A stretch of 64,000 bases of DNA, from contig NZ_PPSL01000003.1 in assembly GCF_002954265.1 (NCBI RefSeq), forward strand, positions 310,001 to 374,000. The letters run 5' to 3'. Positions within the stretch are counted from its first letter, which is position 1; each line of letters begins with the position of its first letter. Origin of the DNA: Flavipsychrobacter stenotrophus. GTDB taxonomy: Bacteria; Bacteroidota; Bacteroidia; Chitinophagales; Chitinophagaceae. Positions 27,711 through 37,164 of the stretch are shown here, piece after piece. The position numbers were made by a program, and so were the translations under genes. Below the pieces are notes generated by a model. That model had not been told where the DNA came from, searched no databases, and saw only the letters and a program-made list of their open reading frames with translations.

Positions 27711-27835
27711 AACGAGTACGTCCGTATGCGAGGGCAATCCGCAAGGGAATGCCCCTGCAGTGTGATGTGTCTCAAAGAGGTACGTCCCGTGCGAATGCCA
27801 GGGGTTCGAGGGCCTCACCCTGCCATTCGGGGGTA
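27711..27835. repeat. REP-like fragment cluster upstream of gyrB
   Basis: Contains ACGAGTACGTCCGTATGCGA and TACGTCCCGTGCGAATGCCA, with a hairpin at 27792-27829 (CGAATGCCAGGGG / CCCTGCCATTCG, one mismatch). It is related to the hairpins at 24292, 57264 and 60782. The remainder of the 27592-28057 gap holds a single DnaA-box-like site and the gyrB promoter, and nothing else recognised. Confidence 0.65.
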
Positions 27836-27880
27836 ATAGGAAGACATTTGGGTGGTTTGGCTAAATTTTTCGCCGTTTAT

Positions 27881-27889
27881 TTATCCACA
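27881..27889 (+). other. DnaA-box-like site
   Basis: TTATCCACA is a perfect match to the consensus DnaA box, 170-180 bases upstream of gyrB. A single site is weak evidence for an origin; chance occurrence is possible. Confidence 0.25.
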
Positions 27890-27928
27890 AATGTGAATTT
27901 TTAGGGTGGTTGCGGGGGCTTGTTTTAC

Positions 27929-27959
27929 TTGTTAAAACCATATAATTAAGCTACATTTG
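27929..27959 (+). promoter_or_regulatory. gyrB promoter
   Basis: TTG at 27929-27931 and TACATTTG at 27952-27959 (exact TAnnTTTG), spacer 20 bases. It leaves a leader of roughly 95 bases before the ATG at 28058. Confidence 0.6.
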
Positions 27960-27967
27960 TAAAGTAA

Positions 27968-30034
<2,067 letters not shown>

Positions 30035-30037
30035 TTA

Positions 30038-30069
30038 GTTAAAAGGTCAATAGGTTAAATAGTTAATAA
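30038..30069 (+). repeat. four-octamer module (GTTAAAAG type)
   Basis: Exactly four octamers, GTTAAAAG GTCAATAG then GTTAAATA GTTAATAA, start three bases after the gyrB stop and run into the terminator. Confidence 0.8.
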
Positions 30070-30098
30070 GGCGGCTGGATTTTCCGGCCGCCTTTACT
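30068..30098 (+). terminator. gyrB terminator
   Basis: Stem AAGGCGGC / GCCGCCTT with a TGGATTTTCCG centre. The downstream T-run is short (TTTA). Confidence 0.65.
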
Positions 30099-30139
30099 AT
30101 TGGGTTTGATAGTTAAAATGGTGTGTCGGAATTCATCTC

Positions 30140-30277
30140 AATAGCCACGACCTCCAGGTCGTGGTAAAATGAATACACCCATTTGGCTTTAGCCGAAATA
30201 TGTTATAGTCACTGTGTGTTTTGGCTAAAGCCCAAAACTATACTGTATCATACCACCACCTTCAGGTCGTCGCAACC
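30140..30277. repeat. palindromic REP pair cluster (A-B-B'-A' order)
   Basis: This non-coding stretch holds CCACGACCTCCAGGTCGTGG (about 30143-30162), TTGGCTTTAGCCGAA (about 30183), TTTTGGCTAAAGCCCAAAA (about 30219) and CCACCTTCAGGTCGTCG (about 30259). Each is a short hairpin, and the second pair repeats the first in inverted order. This is the layout of a BIME, or of a REP element that lost its transposase. The rest of the 30035-30360 gap holds the gyrB terminator and the next promoter. Confidence 0.7.
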
Positions 30278-30348
30278 GATGTAACGGGGTTATTAATATC
30301 TGCAATTGCGCTATTGATTTTTAACCATCCTTTATTATTACAATCAGT

Positions 30349-30356
30349 TATTTTTG
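30349..30356 (+). promoter_or_regulatory. -7 box of the rhomboid gene
   Basis: TATTTTTG (exact TAnnTTTG) four bases before the ATG at 30361; suggests a leaderless transcript. Confidence 0.5.
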
Positions 30357-30360
30357 CAGT

Positions 30361-31203
30361 ATGGCAAATTTCGGATCGGGTAGATTCTCTTCTGTTCCTG
30401 TTGTAGTTAAGAATATTATTATCATCAATGCTATAATGGTCTTGCTCCAGTTTGTGCTGGTGAAATTCAATATTGACTTGAGCGATTACCTTGCACTGCA
30501 TTACTGGATGTCTCCTCATTTTAAGTGGTGGCAGTTTTTCACTTACATGTTCATGCACGGCAGTCCGTTTGATATTGGCGCTACCATTACCCATATCTTC
30601 TTCAACATGTGGGGCCTGTTTATGTTTGGCAGCATACTGGAAAATATGTGGGGACCAAAACGGTTTCTTACCTTCTATATAATATGCGGGTTAGGTGCAG
30701 GTCTTTGTCATCTTGGTGTTCTGGGTATTGAGTTCTCCGGCTTTCATCATGCCTTTAGTGCATTCCAGGAACATCCTACACTATCTGAATTCTCTAAGAT
30801 CATTACTCAGAATAAGCTGGGGAAATACCCTGAATTTACCAATGTGCTTTCTTTCTGGCAGCGTACACCGGAGTGTAGTAATTGTGCTGAGGCCGGCATA
30901 AAACTGCTGCGTGAGTATAATGACATAATGATGGATGTTGGCGTTGTAGGTGCCTCTGGTTCACTATTTGGTGTGCTGTTCGCATTTGGCTATCTCTTCC
31001 CTAATACCGAACTATATATCATGTTCATACCGGTGCCTATTAAGGCTAAGTGGGCAGTGGCAGGATATGCGGCAATAGAGCTTTTCTCGGGTGTTGGCAG
31101 ATTCCAGGGAGATAATGTGGCGCACTTTGCACACCTTGGTGGCATGCTGTTTGGGTTTATTATTTTGATGATCTGGAAGCGTAATCGTAACAATTTTTAT
31201 TAA
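30361..31203 (+). CDS. rhomboid family intramembrane serine protease
   Basis: A 280-residue polytopic protease that cleaves transmembrane substrates within the bilayer. The catalytic dyad is intact: Ser199 in GASGSLFG and His258 in HFAHLGG. The conserved HGSPFDIGATITHIFFNMWGL (about 66-86) forms the L1/TM2 region with its His and Asn. About 60 soluble residues (about 128-188) separate TM3 from the active-site helix, longer than in minimal rhomboids. The adjacent gene is a rhomboid-like protein without catalytic residues, 15 bases downstream, so the two are probably co-transcribed. Confidence 0.93.
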   Translation: MANFGSGRFSSVPVVVKNIIIINAIMVLLQFVLVKFNIDLSDYLALHYWMSPHFKWWQFFTYMFMHGSPFDIGATITHIFFNMWGLFMFGSILENMWGPKRFLTFYIICGLGAGLCHLGVLGIEFSGFHHAFSAFQEHPTLSEFSKIITQNKLGKYPEFTNVLSFWQRTPECSNCAEAGIKLLREYNDIMMDVGVVGASGSLFGVLFAFGYLFPNTELYIMFIPVPIKAKWAVAGYAAIELFSGVGRFQGDNVAHFAHLGGMLFGFIILMIWKRNRNNFY

Positions 31204-31218
31204 TAACTTTACATACAA

Positions 31219-32112
31219 ATGGGAACAGGGCAAAGAAGGTCGGCATTATCATATATACCAGGTTACAAAAATAACGCGGTACTGCAGCTGATCATTGCGT
31301 CGGGTGTGGCATATATGATGCTGGCCATATCCTGGGCATTGGTGATGATCGTTTACGCAGGCGATGCTACTGCGTTCAATACCTATTTCATACCTAACAT
31401 AGGTCTGGGCCACATAGCAGAATTCAAGTCGCATTGGTGGACAATTCTTACCTATGGTATGTTTCAGTTTCCCAATAGCTTTATGGAGTTGCTGAGTAAC
31501 ATGGTGTGGCTCTATACTTTTGGTTCGGTAGTGCAAATGCTGGTAGGTCATAAGCAGGTTATACCATTGTACCTTTATTCGCTTTTTGTAGGTGGTATAT
31601 TCTATTATATAGCTCAGCTCTTGCCGGGTAAAATAGGCGAAGTTCCTGCTGCATTCTTAGGAGCACGTGCCGGCCTGGTGGGTATGGCTGCTGCTGCCAT
31701 TACGCTTACGCCGTCTTATCGTTTCTACCTCACCGAAACCTTTACCATACCGCTGATGCTGGTAGTAGGTATATTTGCATTCCTGATGCTGGCCGGCAGT
31801 GGATTTTACATCCCTGTTGTGTTACTGATGGCTGGTGGCGGCCTTATGGGCTTTGCATACGTCAAGCTACTAAAATCGGGGTATCAGCCTGCCGAGTGGG
31901 CATACAACTTTGGCAATAAACTGGAAGGGTTGGTAACACCATCTGCCAACGTGCAAAAGCCAAAAGGCAGGATCATAAATATGTATCATCCAAAGCAGGG
32001 CATTTCTCAAGGCCGCATTGATGAGATATTGGATAAGATCAACCAGAAAGGCTATAACTCTTTGACCAAAGAAGAGAAAGAAATGCTGCTGAGAGCAGGA
32101 AGCGAGCAGTAG
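31219..32112 (+). CDS. rhomboid-like pseudoprotease with C-terminal DUF6576-type tail
   Basis: A 297-residue polytopic protein of the rhomboid superfamily. The fold is recognisable (HWWTILTYGMFQFPNSFMEL, then NMVWLYTFGSVVQMLVG), but the catalytic GxSG is GARAG (148-152), and the His of the AHLGG motif is lost (MAGGGLMG). It therefore should not cleave, like iRhom proteins. After the last helix comes a soluble tail ending in RIDEILDKINQKGYNSLTKE, a short helical motif found at the end of many Bacteroidota rhomboids. A role in substrate holding or regulation of the neighbouring protease is a reasonable guess only. Confidence 0.9.
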   Translation: MGTGQRRSALSYIPGYKNNAVLQLIIASGVAYMMLAISWALVMIVYAGDATAFNTYFIPNIGLGHIAEFKSHWWTILTYGMFQFPNSFMELLSNMVWLYTFGSVVQMLVGHKQVIPLYLYSLFVGGIFYYIAQLLPGKIGEVPAAFLGARAGLVGMAAAAITLTPSYRFYLTETFTIPLMLVVGIFAFLMLAGSGFYIPVVLLMAGGGLMGFAYVKLLKSGYQPAEWAYNFGNKLEGLVTPSANVQKPKGRIINMYHPKQGISQGRIDEILDKINQKGYNSLTKEEKEMLLRAGSEQ

Positions 32113-32196
32113 GTTATTGAATATTATATGGCAACATGTCAAATGGGTTTGTTGTTATCTCCACTATAATTACTTTAGCAGTCAAATTACACATCA

Positions 32197-32895
32197 ATGA
32201 ATAAAGTTGTTGCAAACGCTGATGACGCGGTACGTGATATACCGTCAGGTGCCACGCTCATGCTTGGAGGCTTTGGCCTTTGCGGAATTCCGGAAAATTG
32301 TATTGCATCATTAGTGAAACAAGGCACTAAAGACCTCACCTGCATATCTAACAATGCCGGCGTAGATGGTTTCGGTATAGGCCTGTTGCTTGAAAACAAG
32401 CAGGTGAAGAAAATGATCTCTTCTTATGTAGGTGAAAATGCAGAATTTGAGCGCCAGCTATTGAGTGGAGAACTTGAAGTGGAGTTGGTTCCGCAGGGCA
32501 CTTTGGCTACGCGTTGCATGGCTACCGGCTACGGCATGCCCGCTGTGTTTCTACAGGCCGGCTACGGCACCGAGGTGGCAGAAGGCAAAGAAGTACGCGA
32601 ATTCAACGGTAAGAATTATCTGATGGAGATGGCATTCGATTCGGACTATGCAATTGTAAAGGCATGGAAAGGAGATAAGATGGGTAACCTGATCTTTAAA
32701 GACACTGCACGCAACTTCAACCCGCTTATGGCAATGGCCGGTAAGATCACCATTGCTGAAGTAGAGGAACTAGTAGAGCCGGGAGAACTTGACCCTAATC
32801 ATATCCACACTCCGGGTATATACGTACACCGTATTTTCCAGGGCACTAGCTATGAGAAAAGAATTGAACAACGGACAGTTAGACAGAGAAAATAG
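32197..32895 (+). CDS. scoA: 3-oxoacid CoA-transferase subunit A
   Basis: Alpha subunit (232 residues) of succinyl-CoA:3-ketoacid CoA transferase, which moves CoA between succinate and acetoacetate-type acids. It has the CoA-binding stretch [17 protein letters not shown] near the start and the ending [10 protein letters not shown]...[10 protein letters not shown] usual for ScoA. The beta subunit follows, but a 127-residue four-helix-bundle gene lies between them, which is not the usual arrangement: scoA and scoB are normally adjacent. The stop codon's last base is the first base of an octamer repeat module. Confidence 0.94.
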   Translation: MNKVVANADDAVRDIPSGATLMLGGFGLCGIPENCIASLVKQGTKDLTCISNNAGVDGFGIGLLLENKQVKKMISSYVGENAEFERQLLSGELEVELVPQGTLATRCMATGYGMPAVFLQAGYGTEVAEGKEVREFNGKNYLMEMAFDSDYAIVKAWKGDKMGNLIFKDTARNFNPLMAMAGKITIAEVEELVEPGELDPNHIHTPGIYVHRIFQGTSYEKRIEQRTVRQRK

Positions 32896-32926
32896 TTAAT
32901 AAGTTAAAAGGTTAAAAAGGTAATAA
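32895..32926 (+). repeat. four-octamer module, left of the S23 gene
   Basis: GTTAATAA GTTAAAAG then GTTAAAAA GGTAATAA: 32 bases, exactly four octamers, starting on the last base of the scoA stop. The module on the other side of the S23 gene is in the opposite orientation. Confidence 0.85.
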
Positions 32927-32946
32927 GGTCGCGTAATAAATGCTAC

Positions 32947-33330
32947 ATGGAACAGACCAAACCTTACAAATCATTTAATGACCTTGAAGTTTGGAAAGCT
33001 GCCAGACTTTATAAGAAAGCGATTTATGATCTTTCGATAACGTTTCCTTCAACAGAAAAATATCGTCTTGAAGACCAAATGATACGAGCGTCTCGCTCGA
33101 TCGGAAGTAATATTGCAGAAGGATACGGAAGATATACTTATAAAGACCAGCTACATTTTTGTATTCAGGCAAGGGGCTCATTATTTGAAACTGTTAACCA
33201 CCTTATTGATGCATATGACTGTAAATATATAGATAAAGAAACGCTACAAAACTTCAAAAATCAGGCGAATGAAGTTGAGAAGTTATTAAACGGATACATT
33301 GCCTGGCTTAGAACATTGACTAAAAGCTAA
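32947..33330 (+). CDS. four-helix-bundle protein of the S23/bAvd (23S rRNA intervening sequence) family
   Basis: A 127-residue all-helical protein. The signature is intact: FNDLEVWKAARLYKKAIYDL, then YRLEDQMIRASRSIGSNIAEGYGR and CIQARGSLFETVNHL. Family members are encoded in 23S rRNA intervening sequences and in diversity-generating retroelements (bAvd); free-standing copies are scattered in Bacteroidota genomes with no known function. It splits scoA from scoB and is framed by inverted octamer modules, so it looks inserted. No reverse transcriptase or rRNA is near. Confidence 0.9.
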   Translation: MEQTKPYKSFNDLEVWKAARLYKKAIYDLSITFPSTEKYRLEDQMIRASRSIGSNIAEGYGRYTYKDQLHFCIQARGSLFETVNHLIDAYDCKYIDKETLQNFKNQANEVEKLLNGYIAWLRTLTKS

Positions 33331-33351
33331 TGCCAGCTAACAGCTGCCATA

Positions 33352-33383
33352 TTAACTTTTTAACCTCTTAACCTTTTAACTTA
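33352..33383 (-). repeat. four-octamer module, right of the S23 gene
   Basis: TTAACTTT TTAACCTC then TTAACCTT TTAACTTA: 32 bases, four octamers, ending six bases before the scoB ATG. It is the reverse-complement type of the module at 32895-32926. Confidence 0.85.
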
Positions 33384-33389
33384 AAACAA

Positions 33390-34046
33390 ATGCCACTTAA
33401 TAAAGAGCAAATAGCAAAAAGAATAGCGCAGGAATTACAAGACGGATTCTATGTCAATCTTGGCATAGGAATACCAACTCTTGTAGCCAATTATATTCCT
33501 CAGGGAGTAAATGTTGTTTTGCAAAGTGAGAACGGACTGTTGGGAATGGGGCCATTCCCTTTTGCAGGAGAGGAAGACGCCGATCTGATCAATGCCGGTA
33601 AACAAACGATAACTACCTTACCGGATTCTGCATTTTTTGATAGTGCTATGAGTTTTGGTATGATCCGCGCGGGAAAGGTAGATCTTACCGTACTTGGCGC
33701 TATGGAAGTGTCTGAAAATGGAGACATAGCCAACTGGAAGATACCTAACAAAATGGTGAAGGGAATGGGCGGCGCTATGGACCTGGTAGCCGCAGCCAAG
33801 AATATCATTGTTGCTATGCAACATACAAATCCGAAAGGAGAGAGCAAGTTATTGCCTAAATGCAGTTTGCCACTCACCGGTGTGAACTGTGTACGCAAAA
33901 TAGTAAGTGATCTAGGTGTGTTTGATGTTACAGCAGATGGCTTTGTATGCCTGGAATATGCACCCGGCGTTACACTTGACGAGATCAAAGCAAAGACAGC
34001 AGGTAAATTGACCATTGCAGCAGACGTGAAGGAAATGGCAGTTTAA
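33390..34046 (+). CDS. scoB: 3-oxoacid CoA-transferase subunit B
   Basis: Beta subunit (218 residues) that carries the catalytic glutamate which forms the enzyme-CoA thioester; the Glu lies in the conserved SENGLLGMGPFP (about 48-59). Further family motifs are LPDSAFFDSAMSFGMIRAGKVDLTVLGAMEVS and TGVNCVRKIVSDLGVF. The stop overlaps the start of the ArsC-like gene by one base (TAATG), so the two are translationally coupled. Its natural partner scoA is 0.5 kb upstream, beyond the S23 gene. Confidence 0.95.
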   Translation: MPLNKEQIAKRIAQELQDGFYVNLGIGIPTLVANYIPQGVNVVLQSENGLLGMGPFPFAGEEDADLINAGKQTITTLPDSAFFDSAMSFGMIRAGKVDLTVLGAMEVSENGDIANWKIPNKMVKGMGGAMDLVAAAKNIIVAMQHTNPKGESKLLPKCSLPLTGVNCVRKIVSDLGVFDVTADGFVCLEYAPGVTLDEIKAKTAGKLTIAADVKEMAV

Positions 34047-34405
34047 TGGCAGGGATAGTTATTTATCATAATGGCGAGTGCTCAAAAAGCAAAGGAGCGC
34101 TCGAGTTGTTGCAAGATGAAGGAGTAAAGTTTGACGTTAGGTTGTATATCACAGATTCCCTTTCGGCCGATGAGTTATCGGATCTGCTGCGGAAACTGAA
34201 GTTGCAACCTTCAGAGCTGGTGAGGAAGAATGAATCGGTTGTGTTGGAAAAATACTCAGCTAAGCCATTGAATGAGCAGGAGTGGTTGCAGGCAATGGTG
34301 GACGATCCTGTAATAATTGAAAGACCCATTGTGGAAATGGGAGAAAAAGCTATTATTGCCCGGCCGCCCGATTTGGTGTTGGGTTTTATCAATGAGCGCG
34401 CGTAA
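34046..34405 (+). CDS. ArsC-family reductase-like protein
   Basis: A 119-residue thioredoxin-fold protein of the ArsC/Spx family. The N-terminal strand IVIYHNGECSKSKGALELL contains the catalytic Cys in the C-x-x-S context used by glutaredoxin-linked arsenate reductases, and the late RPIVEMGEKAIIARPP segment holds the substrate arginine region. True arsenate reduction is not certain: the usual neighbours (arsR, arsB/acr3) are absent, and many Bacteroidota homologues are simply labelled arsenate reductase family. Start overlaps the scoB stop (TAATG). Confidence 0.85.
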   Translation: MAGIVIYHNGECSKSKGALELLQDEGVKFDVRLYITDSLSADELSDLLRKLKLQPSELVRKNESVVLEKYSAKPLNEQEWLQAMVDDPVIIERPIVEMGEKAIIARPPDLVLGFINERA

Positions 34406-34441
34406 AATCGGTTATTTGTATTGTGAGCTACAAAAATTCGT

Positions 34442-34449
34442 TATCTTTG
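34442..34449 (+). promoter_or_regulatory. candidate -7 box
   Basis: TATCTTTG (exact TAnnTTTG) 40 bases before the small gene at 34490. Confidence 0.4.
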
Positions 34450-34489
34450 CATTAGATAAATTTCAACTGCCATACAATAAACTGTCGAC

Positions 34490-34630
34490 ATGATTAAAAA
34501 GATAGTTATATCGCCGAGCAACAAGGGAGCTATTTCTTTCTTTGAAGATGTTGCAAAAAGGAAGGCGGAAATCCGGAAAAAATTAGAAATTAAAGCTAAT
34601 AAGCGTTTAACAGCCCTTAAGCGTGATTAA
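34490..34630 (+). CDS. small basic protein, 46 residues
   Basis: Starts MIKKIVISPSNKGAIS and ends in a lysine-rich helix (KRKAEIRKKLEIKANKRL...). It has an ATG and a promoter-like box upstream, and its stop overlaps the GTG that opens the frame of the DUF6169-like gene, a typical sign of coupled translation. No known domain. The pairing of a short basic protein with a small partner gene is reminiscent of a two-gene module, but there is no specific evidence for toxin-antitoxin function. Confidence 0.5.
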   Translation: MIKKIVISPSNKGAISFFEDVAKRKAEIRKKLEIKANKRLTALKRD

Positions 34631-35148
34631 CGATTTCTATTCTTATATGCTTGATGAGGATGACGAAGATGTCATTTCCTATTCATTCATCACAGCAAAT
34701 AACTCATTACGTGTATTTTGACCCATATCAATATGTCGATCATATTGATAATTACCCTGCATTGCTAAGATTAGGATATGGGTTTGGTTTCCAAAGGATG
34801 TCTATACCCAACACCTTTGATGCAGATCCGTTGGTAGGCAAAACTATCTCCAGAATAATATTTGATTTTATAGAAGAAAGGAGCAATGAGGTTGTATTAC
34901 TCTATCACTGTGAGTATATAGACAAAAAACAAAAAGGGAGAGATCGTATATTCCAAGAATGGTATGATAATTCACCAGCGAAAGAACTGGTAATAAAAAA
35001 GCGGATAGAAATCAACCAGACAGATAGTTCGGGGAATCGGATCAGTTTTTTCATGGGATACCTGGTATCCGGTAAAAACAGAAACAAACTTAAAATTGAC
35101 GAAGAGTTTTCGACTTTTGCCGATAAGTTGATTGCCGGTAAGCCGTAG
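34623..35148 (+). pseudogene. DUF6169-like protein, frameshifted near the N-terminus
   Basis: The C-terminal 150 residues (from YVYFDPYQYVDHIDNYPALL through DKLIAGKP) fit the DUF6169 family of Bacteroidota: YGFGFQRM, a long helix, VVLLYHCEYIDKKQKGRDRIF and a final strand. The family's N-terminal motif is found in a different frame just before it (INDFYSYMLDEDDEDVISYS, then FITANNSLRV), starting at a GTG at 34623. The two frames meet near 34695-34715, so one base has been gained (or two lost). The open frame starting at 34651 would give 165 residues but lacks this N-terminus. Function of the family is unknown. Confidence 0.55.
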
Positions 35149-35170
35149 TTTGCAGTTAATGACTCTAGCT

Positions 35171-35235
35171 TTTTACCCTTTTAACTAATGAACATACTTC
35201 TCTCTTTTAACTTTTTAACTAATTACCCTTTTAAT
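35171..35235 (-). repeat. octamer modules upstream of panD
   Basis: Three octamers (TTTTTACC CTTTTAAC TAATGAAC, 35170-35193), then a full four-octamer module CTTTTAAC TTTTTAAC and TAATTACC CTTTTAAT (35204-35235), ten bases before the panD -7 box. Confidence 0.75.
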
Positions 35236-35245
35236 TTAAACCTTG

Positions 35246-35253
35246 TACCTTTG
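35246..35253 (+). promoter_or_regulatory. -7 box of panD
   Basis: TACCTTTG (exact TAnnTTTG) seven bases before the ATG at 35261; almost no leader. Confidence 0.55.
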
Positions 35254-35260
35254 CATCGCT

Positions 35261-35605
35261 ATGCAAATAGAAGTATTGAAGTCTAAGATCCATCGGGTAA
35301 AGATTACCGAGGCCAACTTGAACTATATAGGAAGCATTACTATTGATGAGGACTTGATGAATGCCTCAAATATCATAGAAAATGAAAAGGTGCAGGTTTT
35401 GAATATAGATAACGGCGAAAGGCTGGAAACCTATGTAATAAAAGGCACCCGTGGTTCGGGTATGATCTGTATGAATGGCCCTGCGGCGCGCCGCGTGTCT
35501 GTTGGCGATACAGTTATCGTAATATCATATGCCACAATGGATTTTGAGGAGGCTAAAACTCACATTCCTACCATCATTTTCCCTAAGGAAGACAATAGCC
35601 TGTAA
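35261..35605 (+). CDS. panD: aspartate 1-decarboxylase
   Basis: Makes beta-alanine from aspartate for pantothenate and CoA synthesis. The 114-residue proenzyme cleaves itself between Gly24 and Ser25 (NYIGSITID) to create the pyruvoyl cofactor, and both residues are present. Downstream motifs [20 protein letters not shown] and [17 protein letters not shown] are standard. The start at 35261 ([13 protein letters not shown]) is set by the family N-terminus and by the TACCTTTG box; an upstream TTG at 35243 in the same frame would place the start inside the promoter. Confidence 0.95.
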   Translation: MQIEVLKSKIHRVKITEANLNYIGSITIDEDLMNASNIIENEKVQVLNIDNGERLETYVIKGTRGSGMICMNGPAARRVSVGDTVIVISYATMDFEEAKTHIPTIIFPKEDNSL

Positions 35606-35625
35606 TTCACGTATATTTACCAGCT

Positions 35626-36636
35626 ATGAAGAAGGCCCTGATAACAATATTAAAGTATGTCATTTTCCTGGGGCTGGGAATCTGGATCACCTACCATATG
35701 CTGCACGAGCTGAGCGATCAGCAGCGTTCAGAATTGGTAAATGCCATAGAGAGTATCAATCCATGGTACCTTATTCCTATTTCTATAGTCGGTTTCTTCT
35801 CTCATTACATAAGGGCCGTTCGCTGGAAGTATCTGTTGGAGACCATTGATCTGCACCCTACTACTGCTAATACCTTTTTTGCGGTAATGATAGGCTACAT
35901 TACTAATCTGGCCCTGCCAAGAGCCGGCGAGGTAGCCAAGTGTACCGTATTGGCCAAATATGAAGATATGCCTGCCAGCAAAATGGTGGGTACAATAGTA
36001 GCCGAGCGCGCGTGGGATGTGTTGTGCCTTTTCCTCATAGCTGTAGCTGCCTTCCTCATGCAGATGGATGTTATCAATAGCTACGTCGGGAGTAAAATGG
36101 CCATCGTAAATGAAAAGATCGAACGGCACCAGACCGTCCTTTTCATATCCCTGGCTGTTTTCGTACTTATTATTGTAGGGCTGGTAATTATCTACAGGCG
36201 CAATAAAGAATCGAAGGTAGGGCTGGTGATCAAAGAGATGACCCATGGTATTCTTTCTATCATTCACATGAAGAAGAAATGGGAATTTCTGGGCTTGACC
36301 ATTGTTATGTGGGTCATGTACCTGCTGCAGATATACATAGGCCTCCGCAGCCTGCACGACACACAATCTATGTCCATAATGGCTGCGTTGGTCGTACTGG
36401 TGTATGGCAGTCTTGGTCTCATCATTACTCCCGGTGGTATAGGTGCATATCCTTATCTGGTGGCCCAGATATTGAGCGGACCGTACAACACGCCCGAAGT
36501 TCCTGCACAGGCATTTGGCTGGATAGCCTGGGCTTTGCAAACTGTATTGATCATTCTATTAGGCCTTCTATCTCTTATATTGATTCATTCCTACAACAAA
36601 AAGAGAAATGCAAAAGCTGCAGTGGATAACAAGTAA
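35626..36636 (+). CDS. lysylphosphatidylglycerol synthase TM region/UPF0104 family membrane protein
   Basis: A 336-residue membrane protein with about eight helices. The pattern SHYIRAVRWKYLLE, then MIGYITNLALPRAGEVAKCTVLAKYE and IITPGGIGAYPYLVAQIL is characteristic of the flippase-like domain shared by UPF0104, AglD2 and the N-terminal part of MprF. No aminoacyl-transferase domain is fused. It probably moves or modifies a lipid-linked substrate, but the substrate is not known. The last 29 bases overlap rfaE2, so the two are probably one operon with panD. Confidence 0.87.
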   Translation: MKKALITILKYVIFLGLGIWITYHMLHELSDQQRSELVNAIESINPWYLIPISIVGFFSHYIRAVRWKYLLETIDLHPTTANTFFAVMIGYITNLALPRAGEVAKCTVLAKYEDMPASKMVGTIVAERAWDVLCLFLIAVAAFLMQMDVINSYVGSKMAIVNEKIERHQTVLFISLAVFVLIIVGLVIIYRRNKESKVGLVIKEMTHGILSIIHMKKKWEFLGLTIVMWVMYLLQIYIGLRSLHDTQSMSIMAALVVLVYGSLGLIITPGGIGAYPYLVAQILSGPYNTPEVPAQAFGWIAWALQTVLIILLGLLSLILIHSYNKKRNAKAAVDNK

Positions 36637-37099
36637 GATACATACCCGCGAACAGATGGTACGCCAATGTAATGTATGGCGGGCCAGCGGTGAGAAAATA
36701 GTGTTTACCAATGGTTGTTTCGATATTTTACACCACGGGCACCTGGACTTGCTGGCCAATGCCGCAGACAAGGGTAACCGGCTGATACTGGCATTGAATA
36801 CAGATGCTTCGGTACAACGACTAAAAGGGCCGGAAAGACCAATAACTCACGAAAATGACAGAGCATTTCAGGCGGCATCATTGCTTTGTGTAGATGCAGT
36901 ATGCATGTTTGATGAAGATACCCCCGAAGAATTGATAAAGCTGCTGAAGCCCGATGTGCTGGTAAAAGGTGGCGATTATACGCTCGATCAGATAGTTGGC
37001 TCGTTTTTTATATTAAATAATGGTGGCTCTGTAGAGATCATCCCCTTTGTAACAGGGTATTCTACCACATCCATTATCAGCAGGATTAAGAAATTGTAA
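36608..37099 (+). CDS. rfaE2: D-glycero-beta-D-manno-heptose 1-phosphate adenylyltransferase
   Basis: A 163-residue nucleotidyltransferase of the cytidylyltransferase-like fold; it makes ADP-heptose for the LPS inner core. TNGCFDILHHGHLDLL carries the HxGH motif (HHGH), and the C-terminal region LKPDVLVKGGDYTLDQIVG is diagnostic. It is the separate C-terminal half of E. coli HldE (RfaE), as in most Bacteroidota. It overlaps the upstream membrane protein gene by 29 bases. Together with the kdsD-like gene at 52.9 kb it points to an LPS pathway. Confidence 0.93.
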   Translation: MQKLQWITSKIHTREQMVRQCNVWRASGEKIVFTNGCFDILHHGHLDLLANAADKGNRLILALNTDASVQRLKGPERPITHENDRAFQAASLLCVDAVCMFDEDTPEELIKLLKPDVLVKGGDYTLDQIVGSFFILNNGGSVEIIPFVTGYSTTSIISRIKKL

Positions 37100-37140
37100 A
37101 ATTTAATATTGAGCACCTACAACATTGGCATGTAAGGGGT

Positions 37141-37148
37141 TATTTTTG
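37141..37148 (+). promoter_or_regulatory. -7 box of ppk
   Basis: TATTTTTG (exact TAnnTTTG) 16 bases before the ppk ATG. Confidence 0.45.
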
Positions 37149-37164
37149 ACGTTTTCAGAATTAC

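Noticed and set aside
35728-36540. 270-residue minus-strand open frame
   Set aside because: Antisense to the UPF0104-type membrane protein; no start context or domain.
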